Assembly: GCA_944391055.1 (NCBI GenBank)
Contig: CALXSF010000011.1
Location: forward strand, 20,826 to 84,825
DNA length: 64,000 bases
DNA from: an uncultured Kiritimatiellota bacterium
GTDB taxonomy: Bacteria > Verrucomicrobiota > Kiritimatiellia > RFP12 > DVOR01
Reading direction: 5' to 3'
The translations under genes were made by a program, and so were the position numbers. The notes beneath the pieces were generated by a model that was not told the origin of the DNA, did no database searches, and was given only the letters and a program-made list of their open reading frames with translations. The stretch's first letter is position 1; the number at the start of each line of letters is the position of its first letter. Of the stretch, positions 44,304-53,194 are shown one piece after another.

Positions 44304-45779
44304 TTAGCGGAGGTCGAAGCCCTTGGCCGCGAGGCGGACGGCGTTGAAGAGGGCGGCGGCCTTGTTGAGGGTCTCCTCGTACTCGCGCTCGGGGTCGGAG
44401 TCGAAGACGATGCCCGCGCCGGCCTGGACGGTGAGGTCGCGCCCGATGAGCTGGAAGGTGCGGATGGCGATGGCCAGATCCATGTCGCCGGTGTTGGAGA
44501 AGTAGCCCACCGCGCCGCCGTAGACGCCGCGCGGGGAATCCTCCAGGTCGTGGATGAGCTCCATCGCCCGGACTTTGGGCGCGCCGCTGAGGGTGCCGGC
44601 GGGGAAGGCGGCGCGCAGGAGGTCGAAGGCGTCCAGCCCGTCGGCCAGCTGCGCGTGGACGTCGCTGACCAGGTGCATGACGTGGGAGTAGCGCTCGATG
44701 TGCATGAAGTCCTCCACCCGCACGCTGCCGGGGAGGGCGACGCGGCCCAGGTCGTTGCGGCCCAGATCCACGAGCATGAGGTGCTCGGCGCGCTCCTTGG
44801 GGTCGGAGAGCAGCGCGTCGGCGGCGGCGCGGTCCTGCGCGGGGGTCGCCCCGCGGCGGCGGGTGCCGGCGATGGGGCGGAGGGTGGCGCGCCCCCGCTC
44901 CAGGCGCACCATCGTCTCGGGCGAGGAGCCGATCAGCGTCAGCGCGCCGTGGCGGAAGAAGAAGGTGTAGGGCGAGGGATTGACCGAACGCAGCGCGCGG
45001 TAGAGCTGGACGGGCGCGACGTCGCACGCCGCCGTGAGCCGCTGGGAGAGGACCACCTGGATGCACTCGCCGTCGCGGATGGCCCGCTTGGCGGCCTCGA
45101 CGCGCCCGCAGAAGGCCTCGCGCCCCAGCTCGCTGCGCAGGCGCGGCGGCTCGGCCCCGGGCGTCGGCGCGGGGAGTTGTGGGCGGGGGCGGAAGAAGGG
45201 CGCCTTGAGCGCCGCCAGCCGGCGCAGGCCCGCCTCGTAGGCCGCGCGGGGCGAGGCGTAGGCCGCCGGGTCCACCGTCGCCACGGCCATCAGCGTGTGG
45301 CGGAGGTTGTCGAAGACCAGCACGTCGTCCACCAGCAGGAAGAGCGCCTCCGGCGTCGGCGCGCGCCCCTTGGGCGGCGGCAGCGCCTCGAAGCGCCCGG
45401 CCATCTCGTAGCCCACGAAGCCGACCGCGCCCCCCAGGAGCGGCGGCAGCCCCTCCCGCTCCAACGGCGCGCGCCCCAGCAGCGGCCGCAGCGCCGTCAT
45501 CGGGTCGCCCCCCGCGAAGGGCAGCGGCCGCCCGTCCAGGAACGGCCTCCCATCCTCCACCGTGAAGACCCCGCGCGGCGCGAAGCCCAGGAAGGAGTGG
45601 CGGCTGAAGCGCCCCCCCTGTCCGCAGCTCTCCAGGAGGAAGCAATCCCCCTCCCCGGCCACGCGCGCCAACGCGCTCACCGGCGTCTCCACGTCCGCCA
45701 ACGTCTCGTCGGTCAGCGGCACGGGGCGGCCCTGCGCGCACAGCCCCGCGAACGTCTCGTAATCCATGACACCCTGCAT
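44304..45779 (-). CDS. trpE: anthranilate synthase component I
   Basis: A 491-residue chorismate-using enzyme and the first step of tryptophan synthesis. The feedback site motif LLES (48-51, in CFLLESCGQGGRFSRHSF) suggests inhibition by tryptophan. The catalytic half has IQVVLSQRL, NPSPYTFFF, GSSPETMVRL, PIAGTRRRG, DLGRNDLGRV, HLVSDVHAQL, TLSGAPKVRAMELI and AGIVFDSDPEREY. The start is put at 45779 (MQGVMDYETF), after AAAGAG; MDYETF at 45767 is the alternative. An in-frame ATG at 45863 would read through the attenuator terminator and is rejected. It is the first structural gene of the trp operon. Confidence 0.95.
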   Translation of the reverse strand: MQGVMDYETFAGLCAQGRPVPLTDETLADVETPVSALARVAGEGDCFLLESCGQGGRFSRHSFLGFAPRGVFTVEDGRPFLDGRPLPFAGGDPMTALRPLLGRAPLEREGLPPLLGGAVGFVGYEMAGRFEALPPPKGRAPTPEALFLLVDDVLVFDNLRHTLMAVATVDPAAYASPRAAYEAGLRRLAALKAPFFRPRPQLPAPTPGAEPPRLRSELGREAFCGRVEAAKRAIRDGECIQVVLSQRLTAACDVAPVQLYRALRSVNPSPYTFFFRHGALTLIGSSPETMVRLERGRATLRPIAGTRRRGATPAQDRAAADALLSDPKERAEHLMLVDLGRNDLGRVALPGSVRVEDFMHIERYSHVMHLVSDVHAQLADGLDAFDLLRAAFPAGTLSGAPKVRAMELIHDLEDSPRGVYGGAVGYFSNTGDMDLAIAIRTFQLIGRDLTVQAGAGIVFDSDPEREYEETLNKAAALFNAVRLAAKGFDLR

Positions 45780-45795
45780 GACGCACTCTTTCGAC

Positions 45796-45846
45796 AAAAA
45801 AACGGAACGCCCCCGGCGGAAGACCTGTCTTCCCTCCGGAGGCGTT
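45796..45846 (-). terminator. trp attenuator terminator (proximal to trpE)
   Basis: Read on the minus strand, AACGCCTCCGG...GGAAGAC pairs with GTCTTCCGCCGGGGGCGTT to give a stem of about 18 bp with a small loop. CCG and seven T bases (45802-45796) follow. It lies just before the trpE start and must be overcome for trp operon expression. Confidence 0.88.
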
Positions 45847-45861
45847 GCCGTCTGACCAAAC

Positions 45862-45898
45862 AAAAAGGCGACCCGTGGCTAAGCGTGCCGGGGTCGCC
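45862..45898 (-). terminator. second terminator-like hairpin in the trp leader
   Basis: The minus strand has GGCGACCC and GGGTCGCC around a 16-base loop, followed by TTTTTG. It lies between the leader peptide and the proximal terminator, and is either a tandem terminator or part of the antiterminator switch. Confidence 0.7.
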
Positions 45899-45921
45899 GA
45901 AACCGATTCCTGTCTGCCCAA

Positions 45922-45996
45922 TCAGACCGCATACTGCTCCGGCGAGTCCCCTCGCCAAAGCCATCGCGCACTGTTGCTCAGACCAATCTGTCTCAT
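45922..45996 (-). CDS. trpL: trp operon leader peptide (24 aa, Trp-Leu-Trp)
   Basis: A 24-residue frame begins ATG AGA CAG ATT GGT and contains SARWLWRGD, with Trp codons at positions 12 and 14, then stops at TGA (45924-45922). A hairpin GGCGAG/CTCGCC starts at the second Trp codon, and two terminator-like hairpins follow before trpE. This is the classical arrangement for ribosome-mediated attenuation. When charged tRNA-Trp is scarce, the ribosome stalls at the Trp codons and changes the downstream fold. There is no Shine-Dalgarno. The ATG lies 10 bases after TATCTT, so the leader peptide may be translated from a nearly leaderless 5' end. Function is inferred from layout. Confidence 0.85.
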   Translation of the reverse strand: MRQIGLSNSARWLWRGDSPEQYAV

Positions 45997-46006
45997 GACG
46001 CCGCGT

Positions 46007-46036
46007 AAGATACCACGCCCCGCCCCGCCCCGTCAA
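46007..46036 (-). promoter_or_regulatory. trp operon promoter
   Basis: On the minus strand TTGACG (46036-46031) and TATCTT (46012-46007) are 18 bases apart. The start would be near 46000, four bases before the leader peptide ATG. Confidence 0.75.
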
Positions 46037-46052
46037 GCCCTTTTTTCGCTTG

Positions 46053-46061
46053 TGCTACAAT
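46053..46061 (+). promoter_or_regulatory. extended -10 promoter of mazG
   Basis: TGCTACAAT, with TACAAT at 46056-46061. It is back to back with the trp promoter, the -35 of which lies 20 bases away. Confidence 0.55.
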
Positions 46062-46087
46062 AGGCGCGTCTCAATGGAAGGAACGCC

Positions 46088-46894
46088 ATGAAGGAAATCC
46101 CCGCCGACTTCGCCTCGCCCATCGACCGCCTCCGCTGGGTGCTCAAAGCCCTCCGCGCCCCGGACGGCTGCCCCTGGGACCGCGCCCAGACCCTCAAGAC
46201 GATCGAGCCCTGCCTCCAGGAGGAGTGCTACGAGCTGCTCGACGCGATGGCCTCCGACGACCTGCCCCACCACCGCGAGGAGCTCGGCGACGTCCTCCTC
46301 CAAGTCCTCTTCCAATGCGACATCCGCGAGGAGCAGGGCGCCTTCGGCTTCGACGACGTCGTTGACGCCCTGGCCGACAAGCTCATCCGCCGCCACCCCC
46401 ACGTCTTCGGCCAGGCCGCCGCCGGCGACACCGAGCAGGCCCTGCGCAACTGGGAGCGTGCCAAGCAGGCCGAGCGCAAAGGCCCCGAGGCCTCCGCCCT
46501 CGACGGCGTGCCCGCCGCCCTCCCCGCCCTCCTCCGCGCCCAGCGCACCCAGCACAAGGCCGCCAAGGTCGGCTTCGACTGGAAGGGCGCCGAGGGCCCG
46601 GACGCCAAGCTCGACGAGGAGATCGCCGAGCTCCGCGAGGCCATGCGCGCGGGCCGCCGGGAGGGCGTGGCCGAGGAGCTCGGCGACGCGCTCTTCACCC
46701 TCGTCAACCTCGCCCGCCACCTCGGCGTCGACGCCGAGGGCGCCCTCCGCGCCGCCACCGACAAGTTCGCCCGCCGCTTCCGGGCCGTCGAGCGGCGCGT
46801 CAGGGCCTCCGGCCGCGACATGGCCGCCCTCACCCTCCCCGAGCTCGACGCCGTCTGGGACGCGGTGAAGCGCGAGGCGGAGGCGCGCCCGTGA
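46088..46894 (+). CDS. mazG: nucleoside triphosphate pyrophosphohydrolase MazG
   Basis: A 268-residue cytoplasmic enzyme with two MazG domains, as in E. coli. The N-terminal one has CPWDRAQTLKTIEPCLQEECYE and EELGDVLLQVLF; the C-terminal one has KLDEEIAELREAM and EELGDALFTLVNLARHLG. These EExxE and ExxD motifs bind Mg2+. It removes non-canonical NTPs. GGAAGGAACG precedes the ATG. It is followed by a HAD gene whose GTG overlaps its stop. Confidence 0.95.
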   Translation: MKEIPADFASPIDRLRWVLKALRAPDGCPWDRAQTLKTIEPCLQEECYELLDAMASDDLPHHREELGDVLLQVLFQCDIREEQGAFGFDDVVDALADKLIRRHPHVFGQAAAGDTEQALRNWERAKQAERKGPEASALDGVPAALPALLRAQRTQHKAAKVGFDWKGAEGPDAKLDEEIAELREAMRAGRREGVAEELGDALFTLVNLARHLGVDAEGALRAATDKFARRFRAVERRVRASGRDMAALTLPELDAVWDAVKREAEARP

Positions 46895-47751
46895 CCCCAG
46901 GCGCCTTCGTCGCCCTGGACAGCGACGGCACCGTGCTCGACACGATGGGCCCCAAGCAGCACCGCTTCCTCCAGCCCATGCTCGCCGAGGCCCTCGGGCT
47001 GGAAGGCGCCGTGCGCGAGGCCTACTTCGCCTGCGCCGACTTCGTGAACCTGCGCTCCGCCGCGCGCGGCATCACCCGCTTCAACGCCGTCCTCCTCGCC
47101 CTCACCCTCCTCAACCGCCACCCCGCCTTCCGCGCCTCCGGGCGCGAGCCCTTCGCGCTGGGCGCGCTGCGCGCCTTCGTGGAAAGCGGCCGGCCGCAGT
47201 CCGACGCCGCGCTCGAGGCCTGGCTGCGCGGCCGGCCCGACCCGCTCCTGCGCACGCTGCTGCTGTGGGGGCGCGCGGTCAACGCCGCCATCCTCGGCTC
47301 CGGCGCCGTCTTCGCGGTCTTCCCCGGCGTGCCCGAGGCCCTGGCCGCGATGCACCGCGAGAGCGCGCTGGGCATCGTCTCGCAATCCCCCGAGCGCGTC
47401 CTCCGGCAGGATTGGGGCGCGCACGGGCTGCTGGCGCACGTCGACCACGTGGCCGGGCAGGAGCTCGGCGTCAAGACCGCCCAGCTCGAGGCCCTCACCC
47501 GCGGCTGGGAGCCGGGGCGGGTGCTGATGGTGGGCGACGCCTTCGGCGACCTCCAGGCCGCGCGCGCGCGCGGCTGCCGCTTCTTCCCCATCCTGCCCGA
47601 CCGCGAGGCCGCCTGCTGGCGCACGCTGGCCGACGAGGTCTACCCCGCCTTCCTCGCCGGCGCCTACGCCCCGGCGCGCGAGGCGGCGCTCGTCGAGGCC
47701 TTCACGCGCGCCCTGCCCGACCCGCTCAGCCCGCCTTGGGAGGCACGGTGA
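46891..47751 (+). CDS. HAD superfamily hydrolase
   Basis: A 286-residue HAD phosphatase starting at a GTG that overlaps the mazG stop (GTGA). Motif I is DSDGTVLDTM with the two Asp at positions 10 and 12. Motif II lies around IVSQSPER, the conserved Lys at GVKTAQL and motif IV is MVGDAFGDLQAA. A large helical cap (about 35-140) includes FNAVLLALTLLNRHPAF. Its substrate is unknown. Confidence 0.8.
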   Translation: MTPGAFVALDSDGTVLDTMGPKQHRFLQPMLAEALGLEGAVREAYFACADFVNLRSAARGITRFNAVLLALTLLNRHPAFRASGREPFALGALRAFVESGRPQSDAALEAWLRGRPDPLLRTLLLWGRAVNAAILGSGAVFAVFPGVPEALAAMHRESALGIVSQSPERVLRQDWGAHGLLAHVDHVAGQELGVKTAQLEALTRGWEPGRVLMVGDAFGDLQAARARGCRFFPILPDREAACWRTLADEVYPAFLAGAYAPAREAALVEAFTRALPDPLSPPWEAR

Positions 47752-47756
47752 GGTTG

Positions 47757-47765
47757 TGCTATCAT
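47757..47765 (+). promoter_or_regulatory. extended -10 promoter of cysK
   Basis: TGCTATCAT, with TATCAT at 47760-47765, just after the HAD stop; the cysK ATG is 22 bases further, with AAAGGAG. Confidence 0.55.
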
Positions 47766-47787
47766 GTGGGGCGAAAGGAGCCCTGAC

Positions 47788-48705
<918 letters not shown>

Positions 48706-48714
48706 CCGCGCGCG

Positions 48715-49368
48715 ATGGACGCACCGACCCTCTTCTTCGACCTCGACGGCACGCTCATCGACTCGCGCGCCGACATCGCCCACAGCGTCAACCTCACCCG
48801 CGCGGACTACGGCCTCCCCCCGCTCCCCCTCGAGGCCATCACCAAGATGGTCGGCAACGGCGCGCGCACGCTCATGCTCCGGGCCATGCCCGACCACGCC
48901 GACCGCATCGACGAGCTGGTGGCCAACAACAAGCGGCAGTACGCCGAGCACCTCGTCGTCCACACCTTCGTCTACCCCGGCGTCCCCGAGGGGCTGGCGG
49001 CGCTGCGCGCCCTCGGCTGCCGGATGGCCGTCACCTCCAACAAGACCGCCGCCCACATCCCCCGCATCCTCGAGGCCCTCGGCCTCCTGCGCTACTTCGA
49101 CGTCACCGTCGGCGGCGGCGACGTCCCCAACCTCAAGCCCGACCCCGCGCTCCTCTTCCTCGCCGCCCAGCGGATGGGCGTGGACGTCCGCCCCACCGAC
49201 TGGGTCGTCGGCGACCACTACACCGACCTGGAGGTGGGCCGCCGCGCCGGCGTGCGCGTCTGCCACTGCGCCTACGGCTTCGGCCAGCCGCGCGGCGAGC
49301 GCTTCGACGTGGAGGTGCGCGACCTGCGTGATTTCGCCGCCCATCTGCGGGGGCTCCTGGGGCGATGA
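48715..49368 (+). CDS. gph: HAD phosphatase, phosphoglycolate phosphatase-like
   Basis: A 217-residue HAD-IA enzyme. Motif I is FFDLDGTLIDSRADI, motif II TSNKT, the Lys loop NLKPDP and motif IV VVGDHYTDLEVGRRAG. The cap is helical. Gph removes phosphate from 2-phosphoglycolate, formed during repair of damaged DNA ends; related sugar phosphatases cannot be excluded. Its stop overlaps the next start (ATGA). Confidence 0.82.
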   Translation: MDAPTLFFDLDGTLIDSRADIAHSVNLTRADYGLPPLPLEAITKMVGNGARTLMLRAMPDHADRIDELVANNKRQYAEHLVVHTFVYPGVPEGLAALRALGCRMAVTSNKTAAHIPRILEALGLLRYFDVTVGGGDVPNLKPDPALLFLAAQRMGVDVRPTDWVVGDHYTDLEVGRRAGVRVCHCAYGFGQPRGERFDVEVRDLRDFAAHLRGLLGR

Positions 49369-50198
49369 GCGCGGCGCGGGCGGCGGCCACGTGGCTCCTG
49401 GGCGCGGCCTTGGCCGGCGGCGCCCTCGCCTCCGGCCTCCTGCTCACCCGCCGCGCCGTCCCCGAGGCCGTCGGGGCGGACAGCCCCGCGCTCTCGGCCC
49501 TCTTCGTGGCGCTCGGCGGCGCGCGCGGCGTGCTCTCCGAAATCCTCTGGTGGCGCATCGGCGACCTCCAGCGACAGGGGCGCTTCGCCGAGCTGGTGCC
49601 GCTGACCGACCTGCTGGTGACGCTCGACCCGGCCTCGCCCGACGCCTGGGCCTACAACGCCTGGAACCTGGCCTACAACGTCTCCGCGGCCCACTACGAG
49701 CCCGCCGAGCGCTGGCGCTGGGTGCGGCGCGGCCTGGCGCTGCTGGAGCGCGGCCTGCGCGCGGACCCGACCTCGGAGGTCATCCTCCGCCAGATCGGCT
49801 GGATCTGGGAGGACAAGATCGGCGGGCCGAACGACGACGCCGCGCCCTACTACCGGCGCCAGGCCGGCACGCTCCCCCCGCCCGAGGGCGCGGAGGTCTT
49901 CGCCGGGCGCCTCGGCGGCGGGGCGGATTGGGGCGACCCCAGGGTGCGCGCGCTCTTTTGGTATGACCGCGCCCGCCATCCGCGCGACGTCCTGCGCGCC
50001 ACCCTCACCCTCCTTCGCGGCGCGCCGCCGCAGACGCTCCGCGCGCGCCAGGCGTATCTGCTGGCCGCCGCGCGCGCCGCCTGGCCCGAGCTGGCCCCCT
50101 CGCAGGCCGCCCAGCTCCGCGCCTTCGTCCAGGGCCTTGCCGAGGCCAGCCCCGGCGACCCCGCCCTCCGGGCCTTCCTTCAGGAGACCGCGCCATGA
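49365..50198 (+). CDS. membrane-anchored tetratricopeptide-like protein
   Basis: A 277-residue protein of unknown function. The N-terminal helix (about 5-28) is a signal anchor or signal peptide. The rest is helical with TPR-like pairs (LVPLTDLLVTLDPASPDAWAYNAWN and ALLERGLRADPTSEVILRQIGWIWEDKI). Such proteins often act as scaffolds at the membrane. It is translationally coupled on both sides by ATGA overlaps. Confidence 0.65.
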   Translation: MSAARAAATWLLGAALAGGALASGLLLTRRAVPEAVGADSPALSALFVALGGARGVLSEILWWRIGDLQRQGRFAELVPLTDLLVTLDPASPDAWAYNAWNLAYNVSAAHYEPAERWRWVRRGLALLERGLRADPTSEVILRQIGWIWEDKIGGPNDDAAPYYRRQAGTLPPPEGAEVFAGRLGGGADWGDPRVRALFWYDRARHPRDVLRATLTLLRGAPPQTLRARQAYLLAAARAAWPELAPSQAAQLRAFVQGLAEASPGDPALRAFLQETAP

Positions 50199-51061
50199 TA
50201 CGGACCATCGGCGACACCGTCGTCGCCTTCGACTGCGAATGGATCCCCGACCCCGAGGCCGCGCGCGCGCTCTTCCCGGACGCCGCGGGCCTCGACGAGC
50301 CGGCCCTGCTCCAACGCCTGTGGGCCCACAACGGCGCCACCGAGGCCGACCCCTGCCCCTTCGTCCGCCTCATGCAGAGCCGCGTCGTCTCCGTGGCCAT
50401 GCTCATGCGCCTGGCGCCCAAGCGCCCCGGCGGCGACCCCGAGCTGCGCCTGGCCTGGCTGCCCCGCGACCCGGACGACCCGTCGGCGCGCGCCGAGCGC
50501 AAGGTCATCGGCAGTTTCCTGGCCGCCATCGGCCGCACCCAGCCCCAGCTCGTCGGCTTCAACTCCCGCGCCTCCGACCTCCGCATCCTCGCCCAGCGCG
50601 CCCTGGCCCTCGGCATCCCCGCCAAGGGCTTCCTCAACAAGCCGGCCAAACCGTGGGAGGGGGTCGACTACTTCGCCCGCGACAACGACTGCTCCATCGA
50701 CCTCATGGAGCTGATCTCCGGCGGCTTCTCCGGTCGCAACGCCGCCGTCTCCCTCCACGAGGCCGCCACGCTCTGCGGCATCCCCGGCAAGTTCGGCGCG
50801 CACGGCGACGACGTCCTCGGCCTTTGGCAGCAGGGGCGCTACCGCGAGATCGTGCAGTACAACTGCCACGACGCCATCACCACCTACCTGCTCTGGCTCC
50901 GCCTCGCCTGGGTCTCCGGCCGCTTCTCCACCGACGAGTACGAGAACGAACAGGCCCTCCTGCGCGACACCCTCATGGGCCTCTGCGACCAGCCCGAGAC
51001 GGCCTTCCTCGAGGACTACCTCACCGAGTGGGACCGCCTGCTCGAGCTGCGCGGGCAGTGA
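50195..51061 (+). CDS. predicted 3'-5' exonuclease, PolB exonuclease-like
   Basis: A 288-residue DEDD-family nuclease of the DNA_pol_B_exo2 kind. Exo I is VAFDCEWIPD (Asp and Glu), Exo II lies around VGFNSRASDLRIL and Exo III is YNCHDAITTYLL. These supply the metal-binding acids for 3'-5' exonuclease activity. It is not fused to a polymerase. A role in RNA or DNA processing is inferred. Its ATG overlaps the previous stop. Confidence 0.85.
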   Translation: MIRTIGDTVVAFDCEWIPDPEAARALFPDAAGLDEPALLQRLWAHNGATEADPCPFVRLMQSRVVSVAMLMRLAPKRPGGDPELRLAWLPRDPDDPSARAERKVIGSFLAAIGRTQPQLVGFNSRASDLRILAQRALALGIPAKGFLNKPAKPWEGVDYFARDNDCSIDLMELISGGFSGRNAAVSLHEAATLCGIPGKFGAHGDDVLGLWQQGRYREIVQYNCHDAITTYLLWLRLAWVSGRFSTDEYENEQALLRDTLMGLCDQPETAFLEDYLTEWDRLLELRGQ

Positions 51062-51077
51062 GCGCCCCCCGCCCGCC

Positions 51078-52484
51078 TCACAATCCCTTGAAGACCGCGC
51101 CGGGGGCCGGGGCGACGGGATTGGCGTAGCCCTCCTCGCGCAAAATCTGGCACATCGCCTCGACCTTCTCGTCCTCGCCGTGGACGGCGAAGGCGCGCTT
51201 GACGGTCTTTTTCTCATTGACGGCGCGGACCCAGGCGCGCAGCGCGGCGCGGTCGGCGTGGGCGGAGAGGGCGTTGATGGTGTGGACGCGCGCGCGGAGC
51301 TCGAAGCTCTCGCCCAGGATCTTCAGCGGGCTTTGGCAGGCGACGATGCGCCGGCCGAGCGTGCCCTCCGCCTGATAGCCCACGATGAGGATGATGTTGC
51401 GCGGATCGCCCACGCCGTTCTGCAGATGGTGGAGGATGCGCCCGCCCTCGCACATCCCGCTGGCGGCGATGACGATCATGGGGCCTTCGGCGTGGTTGAG
51501 CGCCTTGGACTCGTCGGCCGTGGCGAGGAAGCGCAGGCCGGGCATCTTGAACAGCTCGATGCCGTGGCGGAGGAGCTCGCTGGCGGCCTCGCCGTAGCAC
51601 GCGGTGTGCTTGGCGTAGAGCTGCGTGGCCTTGAGGGAGAGGGGCGAATCGACGTAGATGGGAATCTGCGGGATCTTCCGCTGGCGGAGCAGACCGTTGA
51701 GATAGAAGAGGATCTGCTGGGTACGCCCGACGCTGAAGGCCGGGATGATGAGCTTGGCGCGCTGCTGCACGATGTCGTCGATGTAATCGCGCAGGCGCCC
51801 GGCGACGTTCGCGCGCGGGGGGTGGTCGCGGTCGGCATAGGTTGATTCCACCACCAGCACGTCCGCCCCCGTGGGCGTCTCGGGCGGCGGCAGGATGGGC
51901 TGCCCGGGCTGCCCCACGTCGCCCGAGAAAAGGAGCCGACGGTAGACGCCGTTGGGCTGGCGGGCGAAGAGCTCGACGAGCGCGGAGCCCAGGATGTGCC
52001 CCGCGTTGTGGAAGACCGCCCCCACGCCGTTGCCCAGGTCGATCGCGCGCTTGTAGGGCACCCCCTGCATGAGGGCCAGCGCGCCCTCCACGTCGCGCTC
52101 GTCGTAGAGCGGCTCGAAGGGCTTGCGGCCCTCGGCGAGGCGGCGGCGGTTGACGATCTCCACGTCGTGCCGGGTGATGTAGGCGCAGTCGCGCAGCATG
52201 GGGTCGCACAGATCGCGCGTCGCCTCGGTGGTGTGGATGGGCCCCCGCCAACCGGCGCGGATGAGCGAGGGCAGGTTGCCGCTGTGGTCGATGTGCGCGT
52301 GCGAGAGGATCACGCAATCGACCGTCTTGGGATCCACCATCAGCCGACGGTTCCGCTCGAACGCCTCCTTGCGGTGCCCCTGATAGAGGCCGCAATCCAG
52401 CAGGATCCGCAACCCGTTGACGTCGACGATATGCATGGAGCCGGTGGTCGTCCGCGCCGCCCCCTGAAACGTGATCGTGTACAT
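51078..52484 (-). CDS. beta-CASP metallo-beta-lactamase ribonuclease-like protein
   Basis: A 468-residue protein with a beta-lactamase core interrupted by a beta-CASP domain, as in CPSF-type and RNase J-like RNases. Metal motifs are SHAHIDHSGNL (about 60-70), HNAGHILGS, the Asp in FSGDVGQPGQP and a C-terminal AHAD (AlSAHADRAAL). The CASP region has IPAFSVGRTQQILFYLN and IVIAASGMCEGGRILHHL. It would cleave RNA in the cytoplasm. The start at 52484 (MYTITFQGAARTTTGS) has AAAGGAG upstream; a longer frame is rejected. Confidence 0.9.
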   Translation of the reverse strand: MYTITFQGAARTTTGSMHIVDVNGLRILLDCGLYQGHRKEAFERNRRLMVDPKTVDCVILSHAHIDHSGNLPSLIRAGWRGPIHTTEATRDLCDPMLRDCAYITRHDVEIVNRRRLAEGRKPFEPLYDERDVEGALALMQGVPYKRAIDLGNGVGAVFHNAGHILGSALVELFARQPNGVYRRLLFSGDVGQPGQPILPPPETPTGADVLVVESTYADRDHPPRANVAGRLRDYIDDIVQQRAKLIIPAFSVGRTQQILFYLNGLLRQRKIPQIPIYVDSPLSLKATQLYAKHTACYGEAASELLRHGIELFKMPGLRFLATADESKALNHAEGPMIVIAASGMCEGGRILHHLQNGVGDPRNIILIVGYQAEGTLGRRIVACQSPLKILGESFELRARVHTINALSAHADRAALRAWVRAVNEKKTVKRAFAVHGEDEKVEAMCQILREEGYANPVAPAPGAVFKGL

Positions 52485-52539
52485 GCCGTGCGCTCCTTTC
52501 GCCCTTATTCTGGCAAAAGCCCGCCCGCCCGTCAAACGC

Positions 52540-53136
52540 CTACGGCCCCGCCGCCCCCAACGCCGCCGCCAGCGCCTCCGCGTCCGCGCGCCCCTCGGGA
52601 TCCGCGGCGAGGCTCGGCCACAGCCGGCGCAGGCGCGCCAAGGCGTCGGCGCGGGCCTTGGCGTCGCCCCGCGCGGCGGCGGCCCACCCCTCGGCGAAGA
52701 AGGTCTGCGGCACGCGCCCCTCGGCGTCCAAGGCGCGGACGCGCCCCAACGCCCCGTCCAGGTCGCCCTTCCCCGTCCGCGCGCGGGCCACGGCCAACGC
52801 CACGGCCGCGGGCAACGCCTCAGGGTCGGCGCCCGCCAAGGTCGGCTCGGCCAGCAGTTCCCCCAGCAGGGCGTCGCGGCCCCGCCCGGCGAGGCGGAGG
52901 GGCGAGAGGGGGAGCGGCCCGCGCCCCTCGCCCAGCCGCGCCCAGATCAGCCACGGATCCAGCCACGGCGCGGCGACGGCCACGCGCGCCTCCCCCGCCG
53001 CGCCGGGCGCGAGCCCCCGCCCCGCCAGCGCGGCCAACGCCACGAAGCCCGCCGCGGCCAGCGCCGCCGCGTCGGCCCCGAACGTCAGCGCCGCCCGGCG
53101 CCGGTCGGTTGCCCGCTCCGTCGTTTCCTGCGCCAT
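52540..53136 (-). CDS. small membrane-anchored Ala-rich protein
   Basis: A 198-residue protein that I do not recognise. One transmembrane helix (about 22-42, ADAAALAAAGFVALAALAG) follows a charged N-terminus. The remainder is Ala/Leu/Arg-rich and helical, with TPR-like pieces (AVARARTGKGDLDGALGRVRAL). GGAGGGAGG precedes the ATG. It lies between the beta-CASP nuclease gene and the PEP-CTERM gene, all on the minus strand. Confidence 0.55.
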   Translation of the reverse strand: MAQETTERATDRRRAALTFGADAAALAAAGFVALAALAGRGLAPGAAGEARVAVAAPWLDPWLIWARLGEGRGPLPLSPLRLAGRGRDALLGELLAEPTLAGADPEALPAAVALAVARARTGKGDLDGALGRVRALDAEGRVPQTFFAEGWAAAARGDAKARADALARLRRLWPSLAADPEGRADAEALAAALGAAGP

Positions 53137-53155
53137 CGCGGCCTCCCTCCGGCAA

Positions 53156-53183
53156 GGCCGGCGCCCCGAAAGGACGCCGGCCG
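53156..53183 (-). terminator. strong hairpin after the PEP-CTERM gene
   Basis: GGCCGGCGTCC and GGGGCGCCGGCC pair around TTTC (minus strand). There is no T run, so it may be a 3'-end stabiliser or a Rho-assisted stop. Confidence 0.5.
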
Positions 53184-53194
53184 CCGGTCAAGCC

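Noticed and set aside
44304..45863. trpE starting at the ATG at 45863
   Set aside because: It would translate through the attenuator hairpin and T run; MQGVMDYETF at 45779 fits TrpE and follows AAAGAG.
52540..53136. A defence or toxin-antitoxin role for the small Ala-rich protein near the beta-CASP nuclease
   Set aside because: No catalytic or toxin motif is visible and the spacing does not indicate a two-gene toxin-antitoxin unit.
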